Positions 52,601 to 62,746 are shown, numbered from the stretch's first letter. The stretch: 64,000 bases of DNA from Rhodospirillales bacterium (GCA_025352565.1 JANXTF010000014.1:1-64000); one strand, 5' to 3'. Made by a program: numbers and translations. The notes: generated by a model not told the origin, from the letters alone.

Positions 52601-53737
52601 TCAGTTCGCCGCCTCGATCTGTCCGCCATGCACCACTAAGACCGAAGCGCCGTAGATCGGATAGCGATCGGCATCCAGGCTGAACTGCCCATTTCCGAGC
52701 ACAACGGGAATGTCCTTAAGCGTCGTTAACGCTTGGCGAACCTTGTCCCGGTCGGGCCCGGGTCCGGCGTCACGGATCGCAAGCGCCGCGAGCTGCATGG
52801 TGGTGTAGCCGACGGCTGCCCAGTTGTCGGGCGTCGTGCCAAAACGCTTGCGATAAGCCTCGATGAACTCCCGATTACGCGACGATGTCCCGGCGGGGTT
52901 ATAGTCGGTGGCCATGAACGTGCCTTCGACCGCCTTGCCGCCGGACTCGATGTATTCGCGCGTGGCCATCGAGGCGACGCCGAACAGCCTGACCTGGTCC
53001 GACATCCCACCCTGCTTCAGCTGCACGACGATATTGGCGCCCTGTGCGCCGTTGGAGCTGATGAACAGGCAGTCGGGCGCGAGATACGACACCTTGGTGG
53101 CGAGCGCGGTGAAGTCGGAATCAGTGCCGAGGTTGCCTTCCTCTCCGACAATCTCGGCGCCGTGCCCGCGCACGTAGTCGCGGAACACGCGGGCGTTGTT
53201 GATGTGTCCGTCATTGTCGCGGTTGAACACCGTAACGACGCGCTTGCAGCGCACCTTCTCCGACGCGTAACGCGCCAGCGCGTTCATCAGCCCGTCCGCG
53301 GCGGCGGTGATCTTGAACGACCATGGCCCAGCCTTCAGCACTTCGGCGGTGATGGCAGTGCTGAACATCGGAACGCGCAACTCGTTAGCCACCGGCGCCA
53401 GGGCCGCACCCTCGATGCTGCCGGTCGGCCCGAGCACCAACAGGGCGTCATCCTGCTTGGCCAGACGGCCGATCAGGGTAATGGCTTGGGCCTTGTCGCT
53501 GGCGTAGTCCGCCATGATCAGCCTGATGGTATTGTCGCCGAGATAGTGGGTGGCGTTGATCTGCTCGGCGGCGAGGCGGATGCCCTGGGCGGCGGGAACA
53601 CCGACGAAGGCGAGCGCACCGGTCTGCGCATGGAGGATCGCGACCGGATATTCCGCCGCCTTCACCACGGGACTGAGCGTCGCGCCGGCGGCGATCGCGG
53701 ACAGAGCCGCGGCGATACGCCAGGTTGTGCTGGTCAT
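52601..53737 (-). CDS. Liv-type ABC transporter substrate-binding protein
   Basis: The start is the ATG at 53737, with GGGAG upstream. The 378-aa receptor has a Sec signal peptide ending near VKAAEYP, YPVAILHAQTGALAFVGVPAAQG, LLVLGPTGSIEGAALAPVANEL, VFNRDNDGHINNARVFRDYV and WAAVGYTTMQLAALAIRDAG. It is the distal gene of the leftward liv operon and is similar in plan to the receptor at 56115-57233. Two receptors probably share the LivHMGF transporter. Confidence 0.9.
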   Translation of the reverse strand: MTSTTWRIAAALSAIAAGATLSPVVKAAEYPVAILHAQTGALAFVGVPAAQGIRLAAEQINATHYLGDNTIRLIMADYASDKAQAITLIGRLAKQDDALLVLGPTGSIEGAALAPVANELRVPMFSTAITAEVLKAGPWSFKITAAADGLMNALARYASEKVRCKRVVTVFNRDNDGHINNARVFRDYVRGHGAEIVGEEGNLGTDSDFTALATKVSYLAPDCLFISSNGAQGANIVVQLKQGGMSDQVRLFGVASMATREYIESGGKAVEGTFMATDYNPAGTSSRNREFIEAYRKRFGTTPDNWAAVGYTTMQLAALAIRDAGPGPDRDKVRQALTTLKDIPVVLGNGQFSLDADRYPIYGASVLVVHGGQIEAAN

Positions 53738-54294
53738 GTGTCTCTCCCAGGGCCGATTGCGTTGCTGAGGACCCGGTACGAGGGGTCCGATCGGTCGCGC
53801 GCAGCGTACACCATCGGCAGGTCCCGTGTCTCCCGCGGGATGGCCGACGGTGCCAACTCTTGCTCCGCTTCCGGCGTGCTGCGGCTCCACTCGGTAATCG
53901 ACTGTCGATGAAGGATCGCCCAGCCTCCCTCGCGGCAGGCGAAGCGGTCGAGATACCGGCCGCCTCGATGCAACACCGCGCCGCCTTTCGAAACCCGGAG
54001 CGTGGCCGACCAATAGGTCTCGGTGCCGGCTGTCGTTCCATCGCGCTCTACACTGATGTTGGTCACGATATGCCGGGTCGCCTCCATGCTCGCCAGCGCC
54101 GGGAGCACCCATTCCACGAAGGCGACGGCGGAGCCGTGGAAGAAGGGGGCGTGATCGTCCGTCGCGTCCGGGTGGAAGCATGACAGCAACAGCATCCGAT
54201 CCAACCGGTCCAGCGCGCGGGCGCATCGGTGAATGACCGCCGTGATTGCCTGGATGGCAACGAGATCGTCCAGGCTCGGGGTTGGGTGCGGCAT
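53734..54294 (-). CDS. SnoaL/NTF2-like protein
   Basis: The 186-aa protein starts at the ATG at 54294 (MPHPTPSLDDLVAIQAITAVI), one base after the TIM-barrel gene's stop. It has the SnoaL-like fold: IHRCARALDRLDRMLLLSCFHPDATDDHAP, AFVEWVLPALASMEATRHIVTNI and RGGRYLDRFACREGGWAILHRQSITEW. Related proteins are small dehydratases, isomerases or hydroxylating-dioxygenase beta subunits. Its end overlaps the binding-protein start (ATGA). Confidence 0.8.
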   Translation of the reverse strand: MPHPTPSLDDLVAIQAITAVIHRCARALDRLDRMLLLSCFHPDATDDHAPFFHGSAVAFVEWVLPALASMEATRHIVTNISVERDGTTAGTETYWSATLRVSKGGAVLHRGGRYLDRFACREGGWAILHRQSITEWSRSTPEAEQELAPSAIPRETRDLPMVYAARDRSDPSYRVLSNAIGPGRDT

Positions 54295-54295
54295 T

Positions 54296-55120
54296 CTATT
54301 CCCGCTGCGCCGCGGCAAGCACGCGGCGCGTTGCATCGACGGCCAACTTTACGCGCTCGGACGCGGCCATCCGGCGCGCGAGCGTGGCCGTGGGAACCTC
54401 GATCGCGACCGGGATGCCCGCCGGCGCGGCGCGCATGAACGACACGAGATCGAGCGCGCCATCGCCCGGAAAAAGCCGCTCCTCGCGCGCGGTATGGATC
54501 AAGTCGGCAATGCTTGCGGGTTGCTCCGCCGCCGCATCGCAGATCTGGACGTAGCGCAACCATTCCGGGGGCAGCGCGCGCAGATCGGCGGCACGGCCGC
54601 CGGAGCGGTCAAGGTGCAGTGCATCGACCAGGATGCCGCCATTTGCCTGGGCCGCCTGGCTCACGACGCGCACGGCGTCCGCAAGACTCGCGATCCGAAG
54701 CCATGGCACGAACTCGAGGTCGGCACTGAGGCCGAACTCGGCTGCCAGACCGCAGAAGCGGCCATAGGTCTCCACCATCCGTGCCGGCTCGGCATCGTCG
54801 CCGGTGGTCAGCACGCAGCGTGCCCCAAGCTCTGCCGCGACGTGCAGGAACGGCGCGAAAGCGGACACGTCGGTTTCGCCCGCCAGCCGCGCCACCTCGG
54901 CGTCGAGCACGCGCACCCCGGTTTCGCGCAGGCTCTCCCGCGTCTCATTCAACACACCCTTGTCGTGCATGATCGGGTATGTGGCGCCGCCCGGCGGCTC
55001 GACGATGAGGCGGATGCTGACGAAACGGCAGCCGTTTTGCGCCGCGACGCGGACGGCCTCGGCGGGCGCCAGTTCGGGAACGGTGGCATGGCATAGGGAA
55101 AAAGCCCGCTCCATGCTCAC
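54296..55120 (-). CDS. Xylose-isomerase-like TIM barrel (sugar epimerase/isomerase family)
   Basis: A GTG at 55120 overlaps the stop of the small remnant (GTGA); the ATG at 55114 (MERAFSLCHATVPEL) is an equally good start. The 274-aa product has VRVAAQNGCRFVSIRLI, LGARCVLTTGDDAEPAR, GLSADLEFVPWLRI and the metal-site region ILVDALHLDRSGGR. This family contains isomerases, epimerases and lyases using a divalent metal. It lies in the liv operon between an SDR and a SnoaL protein, where it may rearrange the imported compound. Confidence 0.85.
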   Translation of the reverse strand: MSMERAFSLCHATVPELAPAEAVRVAAQNGCRFVSIRLIVEPPGGATYPIMHDKGVLNETRESLRETGVRVLDAEVARLAGETDVSAFAPFLHVAAELGARCVLTTGDDAEPARMVETYGRFCGLAAEFGLSADLEFVPWLRIASLADAVRVVSQAAQANGGILVDALHLDRSGGRAADLRALPPEWLRYVQICDAAAEQPASIADLIHTAREERLFPGDGALDLVSFMRAAPAGIPVAIEVPTATLARRMAASERVKLAVDATRRVLAAAQRE

Positions 55121-55191
55121 GCGTACACCACGGAACCGACGTCGAACGGTTGCAACAGGATCGACGAGGCGTGCCCCGCGCTGCCCGCCAT
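55117..55191 (-). pseudogene. Small in-operon remnant, possibly of an Old Yellow Enzyme
   Basis: A 24-codon frame begins one base after the SDR stop and ends in a GTGA overlap with the TIM-barrel gene. Its product contains SSILLQPFDVGSVVYA; LLQPFDVGS resembles the start of Old Yellow Enzyme/2,4-dienoyl-CoA reductase proteins (LFQPFxxGSL). If so, nearly the whole gene has been lost while the operon junctions stayed. The match is short. Confidence 0.35.
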
Positions 55192-55192
55192 G

Positions 55193-56086
55193 TCAGGTGA
55201 GCGAGCCACGACGGGCTCGACCTTCACGACGGATCAACTCGACCATGTCAGGGGATGCCGGGTCAGCCCGAGCGAGGATACCCGCCGACCTCGCCGCGAT
55301 GGCTTCGTCCCACGCATCAGTGGTGAACACGTAGAATCGGTTCTGGAGGATGGCATCGAGCACCATCCCGGCAACCTCTGACGGCTCCATGGCGACGGCA
55401 TCCATCTCGGCGATCGCATCGTTGTAAGTTGCTGCTTCGGGTTCCACGGCGTCGCCACGCCTGCCTGCCGGCCGGTTGCGGTCGGCTTCGCGGATGTTGG
55501 TACGCACGACGCCAGGGCAAAGCAGGGAGACGCCGATGCGGCTGCTTCGCTGGCGCAGCGCTGCGTGCAGGCCCTCGGTGATGCGGGTCACGGCAAACTT
55601 GCTGGTGCTGTACACGGCATGCGCGCTTCCGCTGATGAAACCGACGATCGAGCCCGTATTGACGATGTGGCACTCGGTGTCCTGTGCCAGCATGATGGGC
55701 ACGAACTTGCGGAGACCGTGCAGGACGCCAAACACGTTCACATCGAACGTCCAGGCCCAATCGTCGAGCGGGTGTTCCCACACTGCCTGCAAACGGCCAC
55801 GTGGCACGACGCCCGCGTTATTGCAAAGCACGTGGACGGCGCCGAAGGCATCCAGCGTGCGGCGTGCGAGGGTGTCGATATCGTCGGGCTTCGAGACGTC
55901 GGTGCAAACGGCAAGGACGCGGTGGCCGTCACGCGCCATCTCGGCCGCGGCCTGCGACAAGGCGGCTTCCTCGACATCGGCGAGGACGACGCTCATGCCT
56001 GCCGAGGCAAGGCGGTTGGCCATGGCGCGGCCGATCCCGCTGGCCGCGCCGGTCACGACGGCTACGCGATCCGCAACATCCCGCAT
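55193..56086 (-). CDS. SDR-family oxidoreductase
   Basis: This 297-aa SDR is longer than the others. It has VTGAASGIGRAMANRLASAG, LCNNAGVVPRG, Ser in NTGSIVGF, YSTSKFAVTRI and a 50-residue C-terminal extension past VAGMVLDAILQNRFYVFTTDAW. That extension is usual in the subgroup related to retinol-type and fungal versicolorin reductases. It is 28 bp downstream of the liv receptor gene in the same transcript. Confidence 0.87.
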   Translation of the reverse strand: MRDVADRVAVVTGAASGIGRAMANRLASAGMSVVLADVEEAALSQAAAEMARDGHRVLAVCTDVSKPDDIDTLARRTLDAFGAVHVLCNNAGVVPRGRLQAVWEHPLDDWAWTFDVNVFGVLHGLRKFVPIMLAQDTECHIVNTGSIVGFISGSAHAVYSTSKFAVTRITEGLHAALRQRSSRIGVSLLCPGVVRTNIREADRNRPAGRRGDAVEPEAATYNDAIAEMDAVAMEPSEVAGMVLDAILQNRFYVFTTDAWDEAIAARSAGILARADPASPDMVELIRREGRARRGSLT

Positions 56087-56114
56087 GATGTTTCCTGCCG
56101 ATGCGTTGAGAAGA

Positions 56115-57229
56115 TTACGGCCGCACCCACTGCCCGCCCGCGAGCTTCAGCACGGCAATGCCATAGCTCGGAATGCGGTTGGCATCGAGCGAGTAGGTTC
56201 CGTTGCCCAGCACCGCGGTCAGTTCCCGCGTCTTGGCGATCTCGTCGCGCACCGTGGCACGCGTTGGGTTCGGTCCGGCGTTCTTGATCGCGTTCGCGAC
56301 CACCAGCATCATGGTGTATCCCTCGGCGGCGAAGTTGTCCGGCGCCTTGCCGAAACGTGCGGTGTAGCGGGTGATGAAGCCGCGGCTCAGGTCGTTCACG
56401 CCCGCCGGCACAAACTCGGCAGGGACGATCGTGCCCTCCACCGCCTGCCCACCCGCCTTCGTGTACAGGTCGGTGGACATACCCGTGTTTCCAACAAGCA
56501 GAGTCTTCGACGACATCCCCGCCTGCAACGACTGCAGCACGATGTTCGCACCCTGCTGCGGCGGTGTGCCGAGATAAATGCAGTCCGCCTGGGAGTCCAC
56601 CATCTTGGTCGAGAGCGCGGTAAAGTCGGTGTCGGCGGCCAGGATCGACTCCTCCGCCGCGATCCGCACCCCGCCCTTCACCAGCACGTCGCGAAAGATA
56701 TCCTTTTGGCGGATGTAGCCGTCATTGTCGCGAATTGAGACGATGAAGCACGCTTTCGGCTTGGCCACGCTCGCGACATAGGTGCCGAGCGTCGTCATGT
56801 AGCTCTCGGCGTTCTCCGGGGTCTTGAACACCCACGGGCCGGCCTTGAGCACTTCGGGTGTCGTCGCAGTGGTAAACATCGGCACCTTAAGCTCCACTGC
56901 CACCGGTGCGGCGGCCTGCGCCTCCCCCGAGGAGACCGGGCCGATGATCGCCACCACGCCGTCGCGGCGTACGAGGCGGGTGATCAACGCGATCGCCTCC
57001 TGCTTGTCGGAGCGGTTGTCCTCGAATATCGCGCTGACCGTCATCGGATCGAAAAAATGCTTGCTCCGCAGATCGTCGAAGGCGAGCCGCATCGCGTCGG
57101 TGGCGGGCTGGCCGACGAAGGCAAACGTCCCGGTCTGGCCCATCACGACGCCGATCTTGACGTCTTCGGCGCGGGCGGCGGCGGCAAGCGACAACGCGAT
57201 CGCGCCAAGCGCCAGGCTTCGGATGATAT

Positions 57230-57233
<4 letters not shown>
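56115..57233 (-). CDS. Liv-type ABC transporter substrate-binding protein
   Basis: This 372-aa receptor has a signal peptide (MNIIRSLALGAIALSLAAAARAED), VKIGVVMGQTGTFAFVGQPATDAMRLAF, VAIIGPVSSGEAQAAAPVAVEL, FIVSIRDNDGYIRQKDIFRDVL and NFAAEGYTMMLVVANAIKNAG. Its start overlaps the LivF stop (ATGA). It is the proximal receptor of the operon. Confidence 0.9.
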
Positions 57234-57979
<746 letters not shown>

Positions 57980-57982
57980 CGC

Positions 57983-58738
57983 TCAGATCCCGAGATAGGC
58001 GGTGATCACGGCCGGGTCGGCCGCGATCGCATCGGGCGGTCCCTCCGCGATCAGGCGGCCGCCATCGAGCACGAAGATGTTGGCACACAGCCGCATGACG
58101 AAGCGCATATTGTGCTCGATCAACATGATCCCCATGCCAGACCGGGCGAGGTCTTCGAAGATGTCCCCCAGCTCACGCGCCTCGACGTCGTTCATCCCGG
58201 CGACCGGCTCGTCCAGTATCAGGATGTCCGGCTCGGTCGCCAGCGCGCGCATCATCTCCACGCGCCGCTGATGGCCGTAGGCGAGCGCGCCCGCCGGATG
58301 GTCGGCGAAGCGCTGCATGCCGAAGCGCTCCAGTAGCGCCTGGGTGCGCACGCGGATGCGGGCCGTCTCGCGGCGGGCGGACGGCAGGCCGAACAGGCTG
58401 GCCGTGACCGAGACCGCCTCGTGGCGGTGGAAACCCACCATGATGTTGTCGGCCACGCTGGCCTCCCGCAGCAGGCGGATGTTCTGGAAGGTGCGCGCGA
58501 TCCCGGCCCGGCCGACCTCATGCGCCGCCGCGTGGGTGAGGTCGCGTCCACCCAGCCGGATCGCGCCCGCGGTGAGCGGGAGCATGCCGGTGATGAGGTT
58601 CACGATGGTGGTCTTCCCGGCGCCGTTCGGGCCGATGACGCCGGTGATGCGCGCCGGCGGGATGGCGAGGCTCACGTCGTTGGTGGCCACCAGGCCGCCG
58701 AAGCGCTTTGTCACATGGTCGAGCACCAACGTGGTCAT
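57983..58738 (-). CDS. livG: LivG-type ABC transporter ATPase
   Basis: This 251-aa ATPase has Walker A GPNGAGKTT, GIARTFQNIRLLREASV, a degenerate signature (ALAYGHQRRVEMMRAL instead of LSxGQ), Walker B DILILDEPVAGMND and MLIEHNMRFVMRL, typical of LivG. It is complete, in contrast to the decayed LivG at 34990-35931. It overlaps LivM by 4 bp. Confidence 0.93.
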   Translation of the reverse strand: MTTLVLDHVTKRFGGLVATNDVSLAIPPARITGVIGPNGAGKTTIVNLITGMLPLTAGAIRLGGRDLTHAAAHEVGRAGIARTFQNIRLLREASVADNIMVGFHRHEAVSVTASLFGLPSARRETARIRVRTQALLERFGMQRFADHPAGALAYGHQRRVEMMRALATEPDILILDEPVAGMNDVEARELGDIFEDLARSGMGIMLIEHNMRFVMRLCANIFVLDGGRLIAEGPPDAIAADPAVITAYLGI

Positions 58739-59586
58739 GGCCGTGCCATCCGGCGGCGGTGGACGTATTCGAGCAGGCTATCGACGATGCCGCGCGGCAT
58801 GAAGTTGATCACCAGCATCAGCAGCACGCCGTAAGCCAGCGTGCGGTTTTCGGCGAGCGGCCGGGCCAGCTCGGGCAACGCCACCAGCACGGCGGTGCCG
58901 ATGATGGGGCCGAGCACCGACCGCCTTCCGCCGAATACCACGTAGGAGAGGGTCGCGACCACGAAGGCGAAGCCGAACTGGTTGGGTTCCAGCGCATAGC
59001 TGTGGAATGCCTCCAATCCGCCATACAGCCCGGCGATCGCGCCCGACAGCCCGAACGCGATCGACTGGTTCAGCGTGACCGACACGCCGAGCGATGCGGC
59101 CACCGCCTCGTCCTGCCGCATCGCCTCGAACGCACGGCCGAGCTTGTTTGCGTTGACCGCGGTCACGACGTAGCCCACGCCGATCAGCACCGGCAGGAGT
59201 GTCCAGGTGCCGACCAGACTCGGGATGCCGTTGAGGCCCATCGCACCCCCGGTCACCGCCTCGGCATAGAGATTCAGCGACAGTACGATCTGCACGAAGG
59301 CCAGGGTCGCGATGGCCTGATACACGCCACGCAGGCGCGCGAGCGGCCAGGAGATAAGGAGGGCCGAGGCGAGGCCGGCCACGGCGCCGATCGGGATGCT
59401 CAGGATCGGCGAGAGACCGAGCCGCATGGTCAGCAGTGCCGCGACATAGGCGCCGATGGCGGCGAGGCCTGCGCTCGCGATGGAGAACACGCCAGCGCGC
59501 AGCACGATGTACTGGCTCAGCGCGTAGCCGGACTGCAGCAGGAACAGGTCGATCAGCGGCCGGTAGGCGGCGAGGAACTTGATCAT
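58735..59586 (-). CDS. livM: LivM-type ABC transporter permease
   Basis: The start is the ATG at 59586 (MIKFLAAYRPLIDLFLLQSGYAL), overlapping the LivH stop. The 283-aa permease has AGVFSIASAGLAAIGAYVAALL, the EAA-like MRQDEAVAASLGVSVTLNQ loop and PIIGTAVLVALPELARPLAENR. It forms the channel with LivH. Confidence 0.92.
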   Translation of the reverse strand: MIKFLAAYRPLIDLFLLQSGYALSQYIVLRAGVFSIASAGLAAIGAYVAALLTMRLGLSPILSIPIGAVAGLASALLISWPLARLRGVYQAIATLAFVQIVLSLNLYAEAVTGGAMGLNGIPSLVGTWTLLPVLIGVGYVVTAVNANKLGRAFEAMRQDEAVAASLGVSVTLNQSIAFGLSGAIAGLYGGLEAFHSYALEPNQFGFAFVVATLSYVVFGGRRSVLGPIIGTAVLVALPELARPLAENRTLAYGVLLMLVINFMPRGIVDSLLEYVHRRRMARP

Positions 59587-60473
59587 CGCCGCCCCCGCAT
59601 CACGCCCGCAGCCGGCTTGCCCAGCAGCCCATTGGGCCGCACCAGCAGAATCAGGAACAGGATGGAGTAGATGATCGCGTCCGTCAGGCCCGAGGGCAGG
59701 TAGGCGATGGTCAGCGTCTGGATCATGCCGAACAGCAGGCTCCCGAGCATCGCGCCAGGCACGCTGCCGAGGCCGCCGAGAATGATCACCACGAAGCCGC
59801 GCAGCAGGTAAGGTTCGCCCATCATGAAGTGGATCGAATTGAAGGCGAGGCCGACCAGCACGCCTGCCGCCCCCGCCAGCGCCCCCGACAGGAAGAAGGT
59901 CTGGAAGTAGACCGCGTTCGGATTGGTGCCCACGAGCACCGCCGCGCGCTCGTTGCTGGCCACGGCGCGGATCTGCCGGCCCGCCCCGGTGCGGTACAGG
60001 CAGAACGTCAGGATAACCACCAGTACCAGCGAGCACGCGGCCATGAAAAGCTGCAGCGCGGAGACCCGCACGCCGAGGAATTGGTAGATCACGATTGGGA
60101 ACGTGCCGAACGGAAACCGCATCACCTGCGTGTGGGAGATGCGCTGGGCGATGGTGACGAGGACGAGGTTGGCGCCGATGGACGAGATGATCGCGCCGAA
60201 CTCCACCTCTCCGCTGCGGCGCAGCCGGCGGAACGCGGTGAATTCGAGCAGGACGGAGAGCAAGCCGCCCCCGATGATCGCGAGCACGAGGCCGAGCGCC
60301 AGCGGAAGGCCGGCCTGGACGGTGTAGTAGGCGATGAACGCGCCCGCCATCAGCACGCCGCCGTGCGCCAGGTTGAGGATGCCGTGCAGCCCGAAGACCA
60401 GCGTGAATCCGAGCGCGAACAACGCGTAGACGCCGCCCGAAACGAGGCCGTTGAGGAGTTGCTGCGCGATCAT
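59583..60473 (-). CDS. livH: LivH-type ABC transporter permease
   Basis: The start is the ATG at 60473 (MIAQQLLNGLVSGGVYALF); a longer frame upstream lacks homology. The 296-aa permease has GLHGILNLAHGGVLMAGAFIAYY, AVASNERAAVLVGTNPNAV and, intact here, VIILGGLGSVPGAMLGSLLFGM with the last helices and LLVRPNGLLGK. It is the first gene of a long leftward operon that runs to 52601. Confidence 0.92.
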   Translation of the reverse strand: MIAQQLLNGLVSGGVYALFALGFTLVFGLHGILNLAHGGVLMAGAFIAYYTVQAGLPLALGLVLAIIGGGLLSVLLEFTAFRRLRRSGEVEFGAIISSIGANLVLVTIAQRISHTQVMRFPFGTFPIVIYQFLGVRVSALQLFMAACSLVLVVILTFCLYRTGAGRQIRAVASNERAAVLVGTNPNAVYFQTFFLSGALAGAAGVLVGLAFNSIHFMMGEPYLLRGFVVIILGGLGSVPGAMLGSLLFGMIQTLTIAYLPSGLTDAIIYSILFLILLVRPNGLLGKPAAGVMRGRR

Positions 60474-60625
60474 CGCGCGGCCTGCGGCTTGGTCGGGCAG
60501 GCCAACATCGAACGCCTCCCACATGGCCGGCGCGCGGTCGTTACGACCGGAGCGCATTCTTTTTGGCTTCGTCCGTGACCATGCCGAGACGAGTTTACGA
60601 TGTCAAACCGCTGGACGGTGCTTGC

Positions 60626-60654
60626 ACGGTGGAATACGCCACGCATTCCACCGT
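60626..60654 (+). promoter_or_regulatory. 10-bp inverted repeat, candidate operator
   Basis: ACGGTGGAAT (60626-60635) and ATTCCACCGT (60645-60654) are perfect inverted arms 9 nt apart. The site lies in the 272-bp gap between the end of the MarR gene and the start of livH, 153 bp before livH. A MarR-family dimer would suit its length. A terminator for the MarR transcript is less likely because no U-tract follows. Confidence 0.5.
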
Positions 60655-60745
60655 CGGGCCACGCGCGATGCCAATACACGAGTGCGCAATACAAATTTCG
60701 CATCTTATTCAACCGACGTACGACAGCGCGTGGCGATCGGCCAGG

Positions 60746-61210
60746 TCATAGTGGCGTCTCCGATCCATTCCCGTCTCGCTCCGCATCCAGCGCACCCACA
60801 AGCTTGCGCAGTGCCTGCGGCAATACGAGCCGCTCGACCGGGTCGATGCTCTCCATCATCGCGCGATTGATGCGCGTGCTGAACTGCCCGACCGCCTTCG
60901 CCGCGCGCCTTCCGTCATCGGTGAGTGTGACCCTCACGACCCGGCTGTCGCCTTCCGCCCGACGCCGGGCAACGAAGCCCTGCTTCTCCAGCCGCAGCAA
61001 CTGGTGCGATACCGTCGATTGCGGCAGCGCCATCGCTTCCACCAACTCGCCGACAGCACGGTCGTCCGCGTCGAGCAGCAGCAGCAGGATGCGAGAGCTG
61101 TAAATGTCGAGTCCGTACTGGCGGAAGAGCCGGTTGGCCACCAACGTCAGCTTCGCGGTCACGCGGTAGACCAGGAAGGTCAGCCGCGCGTCGAACGGAT
61201 CGTCGTCCAT
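60746..61210 (-). CDS. MarR-family transcriptional regulator
   Basis: The start is the ATG at 61210 (MDDDPFDARLTFLVYRVTAKL). The 154-aa regulator has the winged helix with DRAVGELVEAMALPQSTVSHQLLRLEKQGFVARRR, then SRVVRVTLTDDGRRAA in the wing. It is the last gene of the leftward P450/SDR transcript, 4 bp after the SDR, and sits just upstream of the liv operon it may control. Confidence 0.9.
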   Translation of the reverse strand: MDDDPFDARLTFLVYRVTAKLTLVANRLFRQYGLDIYSSRILLLLLDADDRAVGELVEAMALPQSTVSHQLLRLEKQGFVARRRAEGDSRVVRVTLTDDGRRAAKAVGQFSTRINRAMMESIDPVERLVLPQALRKLVGALDAERDGNGSETPL

Positions 61211-61214
61211 TCGG

Positions 61215-61979
61215 TCAGAAATTCGAAACGCCGAGCCCGAGCCCGCCATCGACGTGGAGCACGGCACCCGTGGTCCAGTCGGCGCGCGCGAGGTGCTCGA
61301 TAGCCTCCGCCACTTCCTCCACCGTGCCGATCCGGCCCAGTGCGTGCAGCGGCGCCATCGCTTGCAGGCGCGCGGCGGCGGCGGCATCGTCGTACAGGCC
61401 GGCGCGCTGGTTGATCTCGGTCAGTACCGCGCCGGGCACCACGCAGTTCACGCGGATGCCGCGCGGTCCAAGCTCGGCGGCCAGCACATGCGTCAATGCT
61501 TCCAGGGCGCCCTTTGTCGCCGCATACGGGGAAGCGCCGGGGAAGGCGCGGCGGGTGTGGACGGAGCCGAAGAAGACAACACTCCCGCGCCGCGCTTCGA
61601 GATGCGGCACGGCAAGGCCGGTGAGCAGCATCGCGCCGACGACGTTGGTGTTGAACAAATCGAGCAACGCCGTCGGGTCCAGCGCGTCGATGGAACCCCG
61701 CAGCATGTTGCCGGCCGCGTTCACCAGCAGATCGATCCCGCCGCCATGATCGGCGGCGGCGGCGATAAGCGCGCAACGGTCCTCGGCGCGCGTAACATCG
61801 CCGGGGACGGCGCGGCAGCGGGAGCCGAGCCGAGCCGCGACCTCGGCAAGCTTGTCGGCGCGGCGGCCGGAGATGGTGACGCGGGCGCCTTGCGCGGCGA
61901 AGTGCGCCGCGGTTCCCGCGCCGATGCCGGAGCCCGCGCCGGTGACGACGACCGACATGCCTTCGACCGGCCGCATCAT
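61215..61979 (-). CDS. SDR-family oxidoreductase
   Basis: This 254-aa SDR has VTGAGSGIGAGTAAHF, VNAAGNMLRG, Ser in FFGSVHTRRAF, YAATKGAL and GAVLHVDGGLGLGVSNF at the end. Its start overlaps the previous SDR's stop (ATGA). With the P450 it probably oxidises an alcohol made by hydroxylation. Confidence 0.9.
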   Translation of the reverse strand: MMRPVEGMSVVVTGAGSGIGAGTAAHFAAQGARVTISGRRADKLAEVAARLGSRCRAVPGDVTRAEDRCALIAAAADHGGGIDLLVNAAGNMLRGSIDALDPTALLDLFNTNVVGAMLLTGLAVPHLEARRGSVVFFGSVHTRRAFPGASPYAATKGALEALTHVLAAELGPRGIRVNCVVPGAVLTEINQRAGLYDDAAAAARLQAMAPLHALGRIGTVEEVAEAIEHLARADWTTGAVLHVDGGLGLGVSNF

Positions 61980-62746
61980 GCGCCCTGCTTCTCGCGAGGC
62001 AGCAGCGCCAGCAGGTTCGCGACCACGCCGCCGTCGACAACAAGCTGGTGCGCGTTGATGTAGCGCGCCGCGTCCGAAGCGAGGAACACGACCGCGTTCG
62101 CGATGTCCTCCGCGGTGCCAAGCCCCCCAAGCGGCACGCCCGAGCCGCGAAGCGCGCGCACTTTCGGATCGGCGAAGATCGGTGCCGACATGCCGGCGTC
62201 GATGAAGCCGGGGGCGATCGAGTTCACGCGGATGCCGTGCTTCCCGAGTTCGACGGCGAAATGCTCGGTGAGACTTGCCACCGCCGCTTTCGTGGCGGGG
62301 TACGCACCGGCGTTGGGCCCTGGCGTGAGCGCGTTAATGGAAGTCATGTTGACGATGCAACCAGATGCGCGCGCGACCATGCGCCGGGCCACCGCGCGGC
62401 TGACGATGTAGCAGCCCATCAGATTGACCTCGACCACGCGGCGGAAGTCGGCGACGCTTTGTTCCAGCAGCGGGCCGAAACGGACGATGCCGGCGTTGTT
62501 CACCAGCAGGTCCGGCGCCATGCCGAGATGCGCGACGGCCGCGGCGACCGCCGCCTCGACCGATGCCTCGTCGCTGACATCGACGGTGATGCCGATGGCC
62601 CCGTCGAGGCGCGCGGCCGTACACCGGGCCGTCTCGGCATTGAAGTCGAGCACCGCGACCCGGTAGCCCTCCGCCGCAAGCCGCGTCGCGATGGCCGCGC
62701 CCAGCCCGGCCCCGGCGCCGGTGACAATCGCGGTCCTAGCGGGCAT
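61976..62746 (-). CDS. SDR-family oxidoreductase
   Basis: This 256-aa SDR has VTGAGAGLGAAIATRL, LVNNAGIVRFG, Ser in NMTSINALTPG, YPATKAAVASL and INAHQLVVDGGVVANLLA. It starts 11 bp inside the P450 gene's end and continues into the second SDR, so the two SDRs and the P450 form one unit. Confidence 0.9.
   Translation of the reverse strand: MPARTAIVTGAGAGLGAAIATRLAAEGYRVAVLDFNAETARCTAARLDGAIGITVDVSDEASVEAAVAAAVAHLGMAPDLLVNNAGIVRFGPLLEQSVADFRRVVEVNLMGCYIVSRAVARRMVARASGCIVNMTSINALTPGPNAGAYPATKAAVASLTEHFAVELGKHGIRVNSIAPGFIDAGMSAPIFADPKVRALRGSGVPLGGLGTAEDIANAVVFLASDAARYINAHQLVVDGGVVANLLALLPREKQGA

Noticed and set aside
52390-52629. An 80-codon leftward frame between the SAF-domain gene and the liv receptor
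   Set aside because: It overlaps the receptor's end, has no recognisable domain and its composition is that of out-of-frame GC-rich DNA.
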